From: Viola odorata | Taxonomy: Eukaryota > Streptophyta > Magnoliopsida > Malpighiales > Violaceae | DNA: 64,000 nt | Assembly (NCBI GenBank): GCA_963691705.1 | Contig: OY829545.1 | Span: 36,381,475-36,445,474 of the forward strand | Reading direction: 5' to 3' | In this document: piece by piece, positions 1 to 10,677 of the stretch | How positions within the stretch are numbered: position 1 is the first letter of the stretch | Layout of the letters: every line of letters starts with the position of its first letter | Position numbers and translations under genes: made by a program | The notes under the pieces: generated by a model | The model's database searches: none | What the model saw: the letters and a program-made list of their open reading frames with translations, nothing else | Told to the model about the DNA's origin: nothing

Positions 1-70
1 CGTGAGGGAGGGACTAACCCTTTGTTTATATATCAATTGTGTTTGTTTTCCTTTTTGTAGGTATTTTTCT
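1..70 (+). promoter_or_regulatory. End of 5' leader with conserved block
   Basis: The window starts in a block reading CGTGAGGGAGGGACTAACCC and runs through a T-rich tract ending TTTTTGTAG, 12 bases before the ATG at 71. The same order recurs at 4797-4869, 12178-12247 and in every array unit, for example 38697-38765. CTAAC resembles a plant branch point and TTTTTGTAG a 3' splice site, so this may be a short intron or a leader packaging element. Splicing is a guess. Confidence 0.5.
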
Positions 71-3000
71 ATGTCTTCCTTTTGTGATGACTTTGGGTCC
101 TCTTGGGATGAGGATTCTTGTTGCTCTCGTGCCACCAATTGGGAGGTTGCCTCTTGTTCTACTTCGGCCTATTCTATGGATCCTAGTGGCCAAGTCCCGT
201 CATGTTATGAGGGAAGCTACATTGCTGACCATGAGGCATCGCTTGATTCTTGGACTTATGATAGGGACAACCTAGACAACCGCTCCTGTGCCACCTCTTC
301 TTCTCGGATGGAGTATGATCTTCTTGAGCCCTTACGGCGAACTTTTGGTCATGCCTCTAGTACGGACAGTGGAGATGATTATTATACACGCGAGGACTTC
401 CTGGATGGGCCATCTTATGCGCCGCCGGATTCTAGTGCACCTCCTCGCCGCACCCCACCTTATCACGAGGTGTTATCATCTCGCCATGACCATGGACCTC
501 CTCCGGGCTTATCAAGCCGTGGCACCCCTACCTCTGCCTCTTTTCCTAGTGCAGCCTATTCCTTGGTTTCTTATGACCGGTTCCCTCCTTGTGATAGGGA
601 CGCTTATTCAGATGCGCATGGGACTCGGTATGAGGGGAGTTCTTATGGGCTTGACAGTCGTGACATCCACACTTAGCCTACATCATTTTCTTCACGGTTG
701 GAGTATGATCTTCATGAGCCTTCTCGGAATACCTTTGGGTATGCCTCTAGTGCGGATCGTGGGGATGATTATGATGCACATGGGGACTTCATTGATGGTT
801 CATCTCGGCATGGGAACCGAGGCCATGATTTCTACACCGCGACTGCCTCTTCCCCACGCCATGGCCGAAGCTTTGGTTCCTACCACAGCCTTGGCGCCTC
901 TACCTATGCCTCAGTACGGAGACCCCCTCAATGTCACCATGTCGCGCCGGCCTCTAGTGCACATCCTCGCCACGCCACACCTTATCACGAGGTGTTATCT
1001 TCCCGCCATGACCGTAGACCTCCTCCAGGCTCATCAAGCCGTGGTGCCTCTACCTATGCCTCGGTCCGGGGACCCCCTTGACGTCCCTATGTCCCACCTT
1101 CCTCTCGGCCGACAGTTGCTCATCATGCACCTTCTCGGCACACTTCTCTTTCCTCCGGTACACCCTCTCCACCCTATGATCAGAGTTCTTTTGGTTATGA
1201 TACACATGTGGATGGTAGGAGGGATGATCTATGCGTATCTAGTTATGAGGGGTATGGCTTTTGTGCGGCTAGTGTTCAGCGGGCTAGGGCTGAGCACGTT
1301 GTAGTTGAGGATGCTACCTTCGATTCGGTTATGGATACCCACACGGGTCCACGGGAGGAGTTTGAGAATATCCTTGCTGATTTGCAACGCAAATTGGAGA
1401 CAATTGACTCCTTGTACCGCCGACTTGAATCACCTCCACTTTCAGCCATAGATGGGGTTAGTGTGTGCTCTCCCGGAATGTTGTCTATTGAGGAGAGTTT
1501 GGCTCCAATTGTGGAGGAAATGCTGGTTGTACCCCCACTTGACGAGGCTGATATTCTATATGTTGTGCCATTGGATGTGTTGGATACCATTCCGATTGGT
1601 GATGCTCTTGGGAAGTATGGAAACGATGGGAGTGCAAGAGAGGTTTTGGGGTTATCGACGGTCTGCCATGCGAGAGCTCTTCCTTGCCTTGCCTTGCGAC
1701 GCCACTTTGAGCACATGGGCAGTGTGTTCTCCGTAACTTGGGTTTCATTTCAGGCTACCTTGGATCGTGCTTGGGAGCGGCTAGAGGACATGGAGCCTAG
1801 CGCCCCTTTCCCTACTTTTGAGCCTTCTACTCTTCCCGTATGTGAGCCTAATGGGGACCAGCCCCTAGAGGAGGCGAGCGTTCCTTCTACACCCTCGGGA
1901 ATTGAGGATGGGGCCCTTAGTGGTTTAGTGGCTCCGGATATTGTTGCGGATTTGATGACTCCGGGAGTCAAGCTTATTATGGTTTCGGATCTCGCAGACT
2001 TGATGCTTTTGAGTACTCCCTCGGATGATGTTGATGGGCAGCGGGTGACTTCGGGTTTGGAGATTATTGGGACTTCGGACTTAGTGGTCTTAAGTGCTCC
2101 TTTGGCTGATTTGGAGTGTGATAGGAGCGTGTCTTCTAGTGTTGATTCAGCCGAGCCACCACCACTTATTGAGGATGAGCTTAGTGTGGTTTCGAGTGCT
2201 ACTTTGGGAGGGTTGATGCCATTGGATGAGCACTTACTTGAGCTCCTTTCGGATGGTGTTGCTTTGGAGTTGGTGTCTTCGGATTTAGTGGTTTCGAGGG
2301 CTACTTTGGAGGATTTGGACTTAGGGTTGCCACCCATTTCGGATGAGTCTCTAGAGGCCCCTTCGGGCAGCCACGCGAAAGCCCTCCTTGGCCTAGCACA
2401 TCAGCGCGCCTTGCGGTCCTTTGGTAGTGAGTTTTCCATCATCCCGAGTGTGCCCACACATGACTTGATGGATCCGTTCCTTCTTGGTTTTGCGTATGTG
2501 GACCGAGCGCCCTCTACTCCGACCTTGGCGCACTCCCTTGGCCTCTCGGCCTCTTTTGGGTCCCGAATTCCTTCCGCCGCCCCTTTGGCCATCCACAGTG
2601 CCCACGGCTACTCTTCTACTACTTCGGGCCCGCACCTAGACCGCATCTTTCCCATTCCCCGCCTTGGGACAGTTTTGGATATTGTGTGGGATGCGTTGTC
2701 TTCGGATTTCCCTAGCACGGGTTCACACCTCTTCTCTTCGGGCAGCCACGAGAAGGCTTTCCATTTCCTCGCGCTCCAACGCAAGTTTCAGTCCATGGGA
2801 TGTTCATTCTCCATCACGTCGAGTGTGCCTACGCATAGCTTTGAGGATCCTTTTCTCCTTGGTTTTGAGCCTCTTGGCAGCACCCTTTCCTTCCCATTGT
2901 CGGCACCTCCTCGTGGTTTCAGGGTCCCTCCCTTCACCCGGACTACTCCCATTACTCCTTTGGTGATTCGTCGTGCCCACACATCCGTTTGCATGTCTAG

Positions 3001-3601
3001 TGGTCCTCACTTGGCCCGCGGCCACACCTTTTCCCATCTTGGTCGATCCGTGGTTATTTTTAGGTCTCCCCCGTCCGCGCCTACATGTCTTGCCCAAGAA
3101 AGGCCTCCACCATGGCCTATATACGTTTCCGAGAGTTGTTTGTGGAGGACTCCATTTGTTGGCACTAATCGAGCCTTGGTTGTCATTGGTTTATTTCCGT
3201 CCGCAACTCTGGCCCTTGCCCCCGACCGGCCTCCACCTTGGCCTATTTTCTCCAAGAGTGGTATGTTGAGGGTTCCATGTGTGAGTACTAGCCGAGAGCA
3301 TGCCTTGGCCCGTTTGGCCTTTCGAGGGATAGAGCCTCCAGATTCGAGGGAGAATCGCCTTGAAGAGGGAGAGGATGATACGAGCTCGAGGACCATGCCT
3401 CGTATCCGCGCCAAGGACTCACGGGATGGCCGAGCAACCCATGAGGAGACACGCCCGGGGCCGCGCCAAACCCTAGTAACGCATGAGGATGACCGCGCGA
3501 GTCCGTGCGCAAGGCCGGGGCCGCACCAAACCCTAGCAACGCATGAGGATGACTGCGCGAGTCCGTGCGCAAGCCCGCGCGCGCCTTGGCCTATGCGCTA
3601 G
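71..3601 (+). pseudogene. Large Ser/Pro/His-rich retrotransposon ORF, two in-frame stops
   Basis: A single frame runs from the ATG at 71, which follows TTTTTCT as in the array ORFs, to the stop at 3599-3601. It spans 1176 codons interrupted by TAG at 674-676 and TGA at 1079-1081. The N-terminal third is rich in Ser, Pro, His, Tyr and Asp with repeated 'EYDLHEPSR' and 'DSGDDYY' type blocks. The middle is acidic with repeated 'PPLIEDEL' type segments. A module of the form LALQRxFxxMGSxFSI, in two copies followed by VPTHxxxDPFLLGF, occurs three times, at about 1663-1740, 2365-2500 and 2740-2870. The last 75 codons read into the 3' LTR. I recognise no known domain. The same protein family is intact in the array (401 codons). 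A Gag-derived origin is possible because the copy in element C has a zinc knuckle, but that is inference. Confidence 0.75.
3351..3375 (+). promoter_or_regulatory. Pre-PPT inverted repeat and polypurine tract of element A
   Basis: A GATTC...GAATC inverted repeat lies just before the purine-rich GAAGAGGGAGAGGA tract, which abuts the LTR start TGATACGAGC at 3376. This is the usual plus-strand primer position. The central bases of the hairpin differ from the GATTCGAGGACGAATC form seen in other copies. Confidence 0.8.
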
Positions 3602-4148
3602 CCATCCGCGCCTTGGCCCAAACCCTAGCGGCAGCCTTCAAGAGCTCCTCAAGGACCATCTTCCCAAGCCCGCCCCTTCGTCTAAGTGTAGGGTATTTTA
3701 GGGATTTCCATGTAATAATGCCCAAGCTATAAATAGAAGGAGATAGCCTCTTTATAGCTTGTCTTTGATTTTGTTGAGTTTATCTCCTTTTCAAGACCAA
3801 TTAGTTGGCTTTGCCTTAGGGGTCTTAAACCCGGTTTTGTTCATCTTGTTTAATCTCATCGGGTTGGTCATTACATGATCAAGTAAGGGTGAGCACGAAT
3901 TAAGAGATCCTTGTAATCATTTGATTACAAGTTCCATATATTGTATTTCATCAATACATCTTCATCTTCTTCCATTTAATCCGCTGCACTCTTCCGCAAT
4001 CTCCTTGCGACGTTATCCTCTCCATTAACACCATTAAACACCATCTAAACACCTTCCACCCTTGTGTTTACCATCCTCCCAAAGGAGACTAGATCCTTCA
4101 AGCTCAAGAACACGGTTTCTTCCTTCAAGAGAAGCCCGAATGTTATCA
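3376..4148 (+). repeat. LTR, 773 bp, shared by elements A and B
   Basis: It starts TGATACGAGC directly after a PPT and ends TGTTATCA. It contains a TATA box (3728-3735), a CTTGTCTTTGATTT block 30 nt downstream (3758-3771) and a CTCC-CAAA-GGAG hairpin before ACTAGATCC (4076-4087). A 60-bp direct duplication lies near 3457-3576, seen as GCATGAGGATGAC at both 3481 and 3541. The right end is followed by AAGCAAGAAGC, which belongs to the interior of a leader, so the PBS and first part of the next leader are missing. Confidence 0.85.
3728..3771 (+). promoter_or_regulatory. LTR promoter: TATA box and conserved start block
   Basis: TATAAATA lies at 3728-3735 and CTTGTCTTTGATTT at 3758-3771. The same spacing of 30-31 nt occurs in the LTRs at 26196/26227, 12568/12599, 6356/6386 (TATTTAAA) and 36683/36713 (TATTTAAA), and on the minus strand at 9849-9893. 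Family knowledge places the start of R about 30 nt after TATA, so I infer transcription starts at this block. Confidence 0.7.
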
Positions 4149-4869
4149 AAGCAAGAAGCTACTTGTATATGCACATTGAAGTGAATTACATTGGTTTTGA
4201 AGTGTCCTTGTGGAAGAACTCAAGTTTTGAACTCATTTTGTGTTTTTCCTTCTCGGATTTCCATTCCCAGTATTTTCCAACCTTCGCTTTTGTTCCTTTT
4301 GAGAGGGTAGTTGCCCTCCAAAAATTCTGAGATTTGGACAGCTTAAACTTCTATCTGAGTAGAACATTTCTTCTGTTGAAGACTTCTTCTAATTCTGTCG
4401 CATTCATATACTTATCTCCAATTCAATTTCAATGCGCAGTTTTCACTAGAGAATTCAGTTTTGAGTTGTTCATTTCCATTTCTGAAAATATTTTCGTTCC
4501 TTTTCCCTTCTTCTTGAGTTGTATTTTTGAGCTAGCCATTTCTTAAGTGTCTTGAGTTTTCTTCCTTGTTTCCAACACTAATTCTACTCTAGGCCATTGA
4601 AATTCAACGCATCATTCCCTTGAATTTCTCTTCGGCCTTCTCTACCTTTCTTTCTACACCTGTTTTCCTTGCTTTCCTTGTGTTGTCTTGTGTCTTAGAG
4701 TTGGTGCTAAGCTACATTAATTGGTTTTACTTGGAGATACAAGTGGGTGAGTTAGAGAGAGCATTAGAGTGTTGTGTGAAACACGAGAGCCCAAACACGC
4801 GAGGGAGAGACTAACCCCCTTAATTATTTTGTGAATTGCCTTTGTGTCTTTTTGTAGGTACCGTTCCCA
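4149..4869 (+). other. 5'-truncated leader of element B
   Basis: It matches the later part of element C's leader (from about 11534) and more weakly the array leader (from about 38065). The PBS and first part of the leader, about 850 bases going by C, are absent. The conserved ACACGAGAG / CGAGGGAGAGACTAAC block is at about 4782-4818 and the T-rich TTTTTGTAG ends at about 4857. No gene is seen in it; the small ORFs are not conserved. Confidence 0.7.
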
Positions 4870-5955
4870 ATGTCTACTGATATCACGAATTGAGAGGAGG
4901 GCTCCGAGGACTCCTCCACCCTCAATCCGGCCATGGCCACCCTCACGGTGCAAATGGCTGCCTTGCAACGCATTTACGAGGAGCAAAAGAGCACCAACAA
5001 GGCCTTCTTGGCAGCCATCGCTGCTTTGACCCCTAAAACAGCCGTACCCCCACCTCCGCCTCCACCCCCACCCCAACCTACTCAACCAGTCACACATTAC
5101 CACCAAAGAACCGGCCCAAATGACCCATGCAATGCAAATTTGTACACCGAACCCCCCATCTTTGACAATGCGGAGGGTATGATGGCTCTTTCGGACCATA
5201 GCGATGAGGAGGAGCAGCTGATTAGGTGCCCTCGCCAAAGCCCTCCCATAGGCCATCCTCAAGGCCGAAGCCGCTCTTTTCCCCCTTTCCAAAACCCCGG
5301 CTCTCGCCTAAACCCTAGATAGCCGCGCCATGTCCCTCACGCCATCACCACCCACATTGACATACCCCTACACCAAGCTAATGCCTATGTCCCTCCCCCC
5401 CCCGACCCCAAATACCTTTAGCCCTCCGAGATAGATCAAACCAGCAGCTACGGCGTCCCCCACCCTACGAGTATGCCCACGGGGCAAGACGTTTTGAGTA
5501 TAAGGAGGGTCATGAGCAAGGTGGCCGTAGGCCCCAAGAGGAGAGAGTGGACAGCAACCTCTCGAGCATTAAGATGACCATTCCCGCCTTTGAAGGGAAG
5601 GATGACCCCGACACCTACTACTTGATTGGGAGAGTAAGGTGGAGAGAGTATTTGGCTGCTATAATTACTCGGAGCACAAGAACGTGCGTCTTGCCATCGT
5701 TGAGTTCACAGATATGGCCATCCATTGGTGGGATCGGCTTGTAGTAACTAGGCAACGTGAGAGGCTGCCCTCGGTGGACACTTGGGAGGAGTTGAAATAT
5801 GAGATGAGGCTTCGGTTTGTCCCTTCCTACTATCTTCGTGACCTCAACCAAAAGCTTCAAAGGTTAACACAAGGATACCGCGGTGTAAGTGACTTCTACC
5901 ATGAAATGCTCACTTGTTTGATGTGTGCGGATGTGCACGAGAGTGATGAGGCCAC

Positions 5956-6754
5956 TGATATGAGCTTAAAGACTCTCACTCCACTTTCGGAACCCTCCCA
6001 CCCTCCAAAGCTTAGATTCGAGGACGAATCTCTTCAAAGGGGGATGGGATGATATGAGCTTAAAGGCTCCAACTCGTTTCTCTTGTCTTGCCTTCCGTCT
6101 AGGCCAAGACTGCTATCTAGGGCAAACCTTCGGTCTAGGCCAAGACTCCCATCTAGGGCGAACCTACTGTCTAGGCCAAGACTCCCGTCTAGGCCGAACC
6201 TACTGTCTAGGCCAAGACTCCCGTCTAGGCCGAACCTACTGTCTAGGCCAAGACTGTTGGCCGAAGCCCATCCTCCAAGCCCATCTTCATTGCTGCCAAG
6301 GCCAAGCCCCTTTGTCTAAGGGTGTAAGGGTAATTTACCCATTGTTAGGTTTTAGTATTTAAAGTGCAAACATTTCATTTCAGCACTTGTCTTTGATTTG
6401 AATGTTATTTCTCTAAGACCAAACCCTAGTGTAGCTTAGGTAATTTAGGGTTCTTCAAACCAGCACTTCATCTTCTTTACTTTGTAACAAGGTTGCTCTA
6501 GCTAGCCTAGAGAGGGTTTGTTGGGTATTGAAGTTATATACTTATTATTGTTCATCAAAACACTCTCCTTTTCATCCATTAATCCGCTGCACAATCCGCA
6601 ACCTTCTTGCGACGTTATCCTCTCCATTTAAACATCTATACACCTTCATCCATTCATCCATCCAAGCTGCCAACCTCTCACAAGAGGACTAGATCCGGCT
6701 CAAGAACAGCAATTCGGCCTCTTCTTCTCCAAAACAGAAGTTGAGCCCTTATCA
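5956..6754 (+). mobile_element. Solo LTR (799 bp) inside gag, TSD GCCAC, with an internal PPT and second LTR start
   Basis: GCCAC at 5951-5955 and 6755-6759 flanks TGATATGAGC...CTTATCA exactly, and gag reads on across the two sides. The LTR holds a 94-bp 5' extension that ends in the hairpin GATTCGAGGACGAATC (6015-6030), a purine tract and a second LTR start TGATATGAGC at 6050. From 6050 onward it is the same subfamily as the 5' part of the array LTR. TATTTAAA lies at 6356-6363, the start block at 6386-6399 and the U5 hairpin CCTCT-CACA-AGAGG at 6674-6687. Confidence 0.9.
6097..6255 (+). repeat. Minisatellite in LTR U3, 36-bp period (2 x 18 bp)
   Basis: GTCTAGGCCAAGACTCCC and GTCTAGGCCGAACCTACT alternate. 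Matching positions at 6169, 6205 and 6241 show an exact 36-bp period. A frame through it reads as a 12-residue repeat, but this lies in an LTR promoter region and I do not call a protein. The array LTR has fewer copies (36453-36578). Confidence 0.85.
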
Positions 6755-7288
6755 GCCACCATGGCTCAGTTTTTGGGTGGGCTACACAAGGAAATTACGT
6801 ATCAGCTAGATTTCCATGCCTATGACTCCTTGGAGGACATGCTCCACCTTGCACTGAAAATTGAGCGACAAGTAAGTGCTAAACCCAAAATCCCTTTCAC
6901 TCCATCTCCATATTACAAGACCACTTGGAACCCCACTTCAGCCCCCCCCCCCCCAAAAAGCAACCAAGACTCCATACTACCGCCCAAGCCAAACACTTAC
7001 CCAACCAGCACCCCTCCCACCGCATTGGCTGCCAAAAACACACCAAACACCGACCCTACCCCTAGAACCCCTTCAAGGAACATCACATGTTTTAAATGTG
7101 GAGGGAAAGGCCACGTGAGGGCTGAATGCCCTAATAGGAGGGTAATGATCATATGGGACAGTGGGGAGATAGTAAGTGATGACAAGGAGGATAGCCAAGG
7201 GTTGGTTCCGGTTAGGAAAGTGATTGAGGAGGAAGAAGATGAGGAGGGGTACGCTCGTGTAGAGGTACCCAAGTGTTTAGTGGTTTGA

Positions 7289-9436
7289 CGTACCTTAGCC
7301 ATCCATGCCAAACCCCAAGCGGCTGCCCTTGATCAACGGGACAATCTCTTTCTTACCCGCGGCCTAGCTCACGGTTTAGTGATATCTATTCTAGTGGACA
7401 ACGGAAGTTGTGCGGATGTGGCTAGTGAGCTCCTTGTCCACTCCTTGGGGCTGCCCACAATTGCCCATCCCCATCCGTATGACCTAAGTTGGTTAAATGA
7501 TGGCAGCGCCATCAATGTGTCTAGGCAAGTTTCCGTTCCTTTCTCTATCGGCACTTATGCGGACGAGCGCGTTTGTGATGTTGCACCCATGAACTCCAGC
7601 CACCTCCTTCTAGGGCGCCCGTGGCAATTTGATAGGCAAGCTGTCCACGACGGCTTCCTCAACACATACAAGTTGACACACCGGGACAACAAGTTCCTCA
7701 TTCCCCCTTTCCCTCCCTCGCAAGTACATGCTGACCAAGCCAAGTTGGCCAAGTGATATGATCCTTGTTTTCGAAGGAGACGTAGCACCAATGTTGATCT
7801 TTGTTCAAGACGGGATTTCCCTGCGGAATGGATAACTTTCTTAAGCAATTAAGCCTGTTGATCGCTAAGCATCAACAAACCTAACTCGAATAAGGAAGGA
7901 TCTTAATCGAATCGCTAAGCCTATATTCCTTGCGAATATCAACCTAGAACAGACAATTAATGGAAGTAATTTCCGGTTTTACTTGGAACGACTCAAGCTT
8001 ACAAGACTCAAGAAGAACAAGGTTCATTCGTTGTTGAACGCAAAAGGGGCAGAGAATATAAGAATATATCTTTATAAATAATCAGCCAAGTTTCTAAGGA
8101 GGCCAAGCGGCTCCTTATATAAGGTTACAAGGAAACCCTAATAGTAATAGAAGTAGGAGTTCTAAATAAGGTAATTGACTTAATTAACTAATTTAAATAA
8201 ACTGATTAACTAATTAATTAAATAAATGGAAACAAAGGTTGTTGCCATTATTTAACTAATTAATTAAGGAAACTAATTAAAGTAAATATAAATATATTTA
8301 AATACATTCCAGCAGCTCATGTCGAGTTCTCCATCATCGGGCCAAGGTTTGGGCCGAAACTTCAAGTTGTATGTTGTCTCGCGCACAGACTGCGCACCAT
8401 AATGTTTACGTCCATAACATTCAAACCACTGGGCAAAATGAGCGGAATCTTGTCCCAAATGAAAGCTAACATCCTGAAGTTTCCAACGAGTGGTCGATCG
8501 TATGATTTGGACCTGTACAGCGCCAGCTGAGTTCCGACGAAGTTGCCTGTTGCGTTTGCTCCTAGAACTGCTGTGTGCGAGATTGTCAGCTCGAATCTCC
8601 TTGAGATCTACTTGTCTGAATGCTCTGAAACTTGGACATAGCCTTCCTAAGACTCCAACAGGTCTTGTATATGTTCTGGATATGTTACTGACGCCATTCT
8701 TCCAAGGGTTGACTCGGATGGATGTCAAACCTTGCGCTAGGTTCCTCCAAGCCACCTTCCATGTCATCCTATGCGTGAATACTTGATCAAGCAGCGTCTC
8801 CTACCTTGTCTCTATGTATAGAGGTTGTATTAACCTCACTGGGGTTAACCATGGGGCTAGGATCGTATCACCAAGGCATGGGTTGTCATTACTCTACCTA
8901 CTGTTTTGGATCCTTTGAGTGAGTGGTGTGGAGAGAAGAAAGTAAGGAGTGTGTGTGAGGATAAAAACAGCCATGAAAAAAATGAGCATGTGCCAAGTGG
9001 AGTGAAGAATGTGAGTGTGGTGAGTGAGGAAAAGAACGCGCATTAAAAAAGTGAGCATGCGCCGAGTGAAGAAATTTCAGCAAGGGGAAAGTTAATGAGT
9101 GAACATGGTGAGCCGGGGGCAAAGAGGAAAGTAGTCTTATGTGCCATGAGGAATGCGGTGAGAAAAGCAACTATGATCCCTAACCCGTGCCATTTGGCCA
9201 AGGTTAAGGACCCTTTCCTTCACTTTACTCACACTAACTCCTTTTACTCTAGGCTGGTTTCATCTCTTTTGCAAGGTCCCAAGCAGCTGCCAAGGCATTG
9301 TCAAGCACCCCGAATCAGCCAAGGACCCCCCTTCCCCCTTTGGAAGACTACCGCTTCCAATCTCCCACACACGGCTTCTTTCCCTTCACCTCTTTTGATT
9401 TCACCTTGTGCTGACCCGTTTATTGATTTCACTTAC
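7289..9436 (+). pseudogene. Broken protease (retropepsin-like) region of element B plus charged linker
   Basis: It follows gag in the order usual for Gag-protease. 'NLFLTRG', 'ISILVDNGSCADVAS' (active-site D-x-G-S) and 'HLLLGRPWQFDRQAVHDG' match the family's retropepsin and the copy in element F. It is cut by the solo LTR 7754-8870 in the Lys-rich end of the domain. After that insertion it continues as a charged linker with 'HEKNEHVPSG' and 'KSEHAPSE' blocks, like the linkers of D, E and F, with an in-frame TAA near 9044. Where F goes on to 'DFKDVFP' and RT, this copy passes into the repeated modules at 9263-10467. RT appears to have been lost before this copy was made. Confidence 0.8.
7754..8870 (-). 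mobile_element. Solo LTR (1117 bp), TSD CCAAG
   Basis: CCAAG at 7749-7753 and 8871-8875 flanks TGATATGATCC...CTAGGATCGTATCA. By comparison with the LTR of element E (18991-20113), which is followed by a PBS on the plus strand, this copy is inverted. The middle (about 8165-8290) is AT-rich with TTAATTAA-type repeats typical of the D/E LTR family. No gene is seen. Confidence 0.9.
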
Positions 9437-10467
9437 TGATAAGGGCTCAACTTCGATTTGGATAGAAGGAGGCCGAATTGCTGTTCTTGAGCCGGATCTA
9501 GTCCTCTTGTGAGAGGTTGGCAGCTTGGATGGATGAACGGATGAAGGTGTTTTTAGTGTTCAAATGGAGTATGTGTTGCAGCGGAAATGGATGATGTTTA
9601 GAGGTGTTTAAATGATGAACATAATAAGAACTTAACTAATTAGAAAACCCTCTTGATCATAAGAACAAGCAACCTTTCTACAAACTAGTTAAGGATCTCT
9701 CTTTTCTGATTTAAGAACAAAGCTCAAGAGCTTAAGTACAAGAAGATATAGAAGATAAACAATGATTTTCAGCCCTAATGGCACCGGTTACCAAGAACCC
9801 TAAGTTACACTAGTTTACTCTAAGAATTGGCCAAAGAGAATATCATCAAAATCAAAGGCAAGCTATAAAAGAGGCTATCTCCTTCTATTTATAGCTTGAG
9901 AATTATTACATGAGAAAACCCTAAAATAACCCTTCATTTAAACCTAGGAAGGCCGGCTGACTTGATCACCAAAACAGTCCCTAATGTGCTAGTTTTCGCC
10001 GTGAGATCCAAGGCTGGTCCTGGCAAGGCATAAGGACGAGCTAGAGCCTTTAAGCTCATATCACTTACCCTAACACCTTTTCCTCTAGCATGATGTCTTC
10101 TCTTTTGATAGGTCCGAGGAGGCTGCCTCGGCGTCCTCAAGCCATTCGCATCAGCCAAGGCGAATCATTCCACCCGAGGGAGTCCACGGTTTCCATTTCC
10201 CCACCACCGGACCCTTTTCTTCCCATCTTTTGGTTGCACCTTGCGATTCTACACCATTTGATGACCATAGTGCGGATCCTAATCTCTCTTTTGCAGGCGC
10301 CTTAGGAGTTGGTCCTCACCGGGACTCGCTCCCACCATGGAAGACTACCGCTTCCATTGTCCCACCCGCGGCCTCCTTGATTTCCCCTCTTGTGATTTTA
10401 CCTTGTGTTGAATCCCCTTTGGATGACCATAGTGCTGATCCTAGTGTCTCTTTTGCAGGTACTTTAG
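9263..10467 (+). repeat. Tandem linker modules replacing the polymerase region of element B
   Basis: CTCTTTTG followed by a CAGG/CAAGG-like junction recurs at about 9263, 10107, 10288 and 10450. With the solo LTR and its duplicated target subtracted, the spacings are about 212, 181 and 162 bp. The modules carry similar coding-like text ('PFDDHSADPNLSFAGALG' and 'PLDDHSADPSVSFAGTLG', 54 codons apart). They sit exactly where RT should begin, so they may be an amplified protease-RT linker. Confidence 0.65.
9437..10063 (-). mobile_element. Solo LTR (627 bp), TSD CTTAC
   Basis: CTTAC at 9432-9436 and 10064-10068 flanks TGATAAGGGC...GCTCATATCA. Read on the minus strand it starts TGATATGAGCTTAAAGG and ends GAGCCCTTATCA. 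It is the same subfamily as 12411-13060. TATA (9886-9893), the start block (9849-9862) and the U5 hairpin (9503-9516) are in the expected minus-strand order. Confidence 0.9.
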
Positions 10468-10493
10468 GAGATAATCAAGGGATGGAGCGCACA

Positions 10494-10528
10494 GATTCAA
10501 GGACGAATCGCCTTCAAGAGGGAGGAGA
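10494..10528 (+). promoter_or_regulatory. Pre-PPT hairpin and PPT of element B
   Basis: A GATTCAAGGACGAATC inverted repeat with one mismatched pair (10494-10509) precedes a purine tract, AAGAGGGAGGAGA, directly before the LTR start at 10529. Confidence 0.8.
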
Positions 10529-10677
10529 TGATACGAGCTCGAGGACCATGCCTCGTATCCGCGCCAAGGACTCACAGGATGGCCGAGCAACCCATGAGGA
10601 GACATGCCCGGGGCCGCGCAAAACCCTAGCATCCCATAAGGATGTCCGCGCGTGTCCACTTGCAAGCCCGCGCGCCA
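10529..10677 (+). repeat. Truncated LTR (about 149 bp) between elements B and C
   Basis: It begins TGATACGAGCTCGAGG like the LTR at 3376 and follows it up to a CCCGCGCGCC stretch. It then switches abruptly to CATCTTTTCC and leader sequence homologous to about 37280 onward. TATA box, R, U5, PBS and the start of the leader are missing. This is a deletion junction, not a target site. Confidence 0.75.

Larger units (their letters stand above)
1..4148 (+). mobile_element. Element A: non-autonomous LTR retrotransposon, 5' end outside window
   Basis: The window opens inside the leader of this element. A large ORF follows, then a purine-rich tract and a TG...CA LTR at 3376-4148. No Gag core, protease, RT or integrase motif is visible in about 3.4 kb, so it must have depended on another element for mobility (inference). 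Its leader end, ORF and LTR match element C and the array units at 36406-64000. The sequence right after its LTR is not a target site but the middle of another element's leader, so A and B share this LTR. Confidence 0.85.
4870..7288 (+). pseudogene. Broken gag of element B (retrotransposon Gag with CCHC zinc knuckle)
   Basis: Gag would form the particle around element RNA. The ATG at 4870 is followed by an in-frame TGA seven codons later, then a Pro-rich region with a run of prolines near 5050. A frameshift near 5615-5640 follows. The Gag core is recognisable by 'FEGKDDPDTY', 'AIHWWDRL', 'RLRFVPSYYLRDL' and 'LTQGYRGVSDFYHEML' and by close similarity to the gag of element F. A solo LTR (5956-6754) cuts it in the codons around GCCAC. 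After the LTR it continues with 'GLHKEITYQLDFH' and a CFKCGGKGHVRAEC knuckle (CX2CX4HX4C, about 7090-7131), ending at TGA 7286-7288. That stop sits where element F has an Arg codon, consistent with a CGA to TGA change. Confidence 0.85.
4149..10528 (+). mobile_element. Element B: gag-protease LTR element lacking RT, with three nested solo LTRs
   Basis: It has a truncated leader, broken gag (4870-7288), protease (from 7289), a charged linker, a run of repeated modules and a PPT at 10494-10528. No RT, RNase H or integrase motif is visible between the protease and the PPT. It is interrupted by solo LTRs at 5956-6754, 7754-8870 and 9437-10063, each with a perfect 5-bp duplication. It shares the LTRs on both sides with elements A and C. 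Confidence 0.8.

Noticed and set aside
71..3601. Host gene for a Pro/Ser-rich cell-wall or nuclear protein
   Set aside because: The frame is bounded by a retrotransposon leader and a PPT-LTR, runs into the LTR, and has relatives in C and in all array units in the same position.
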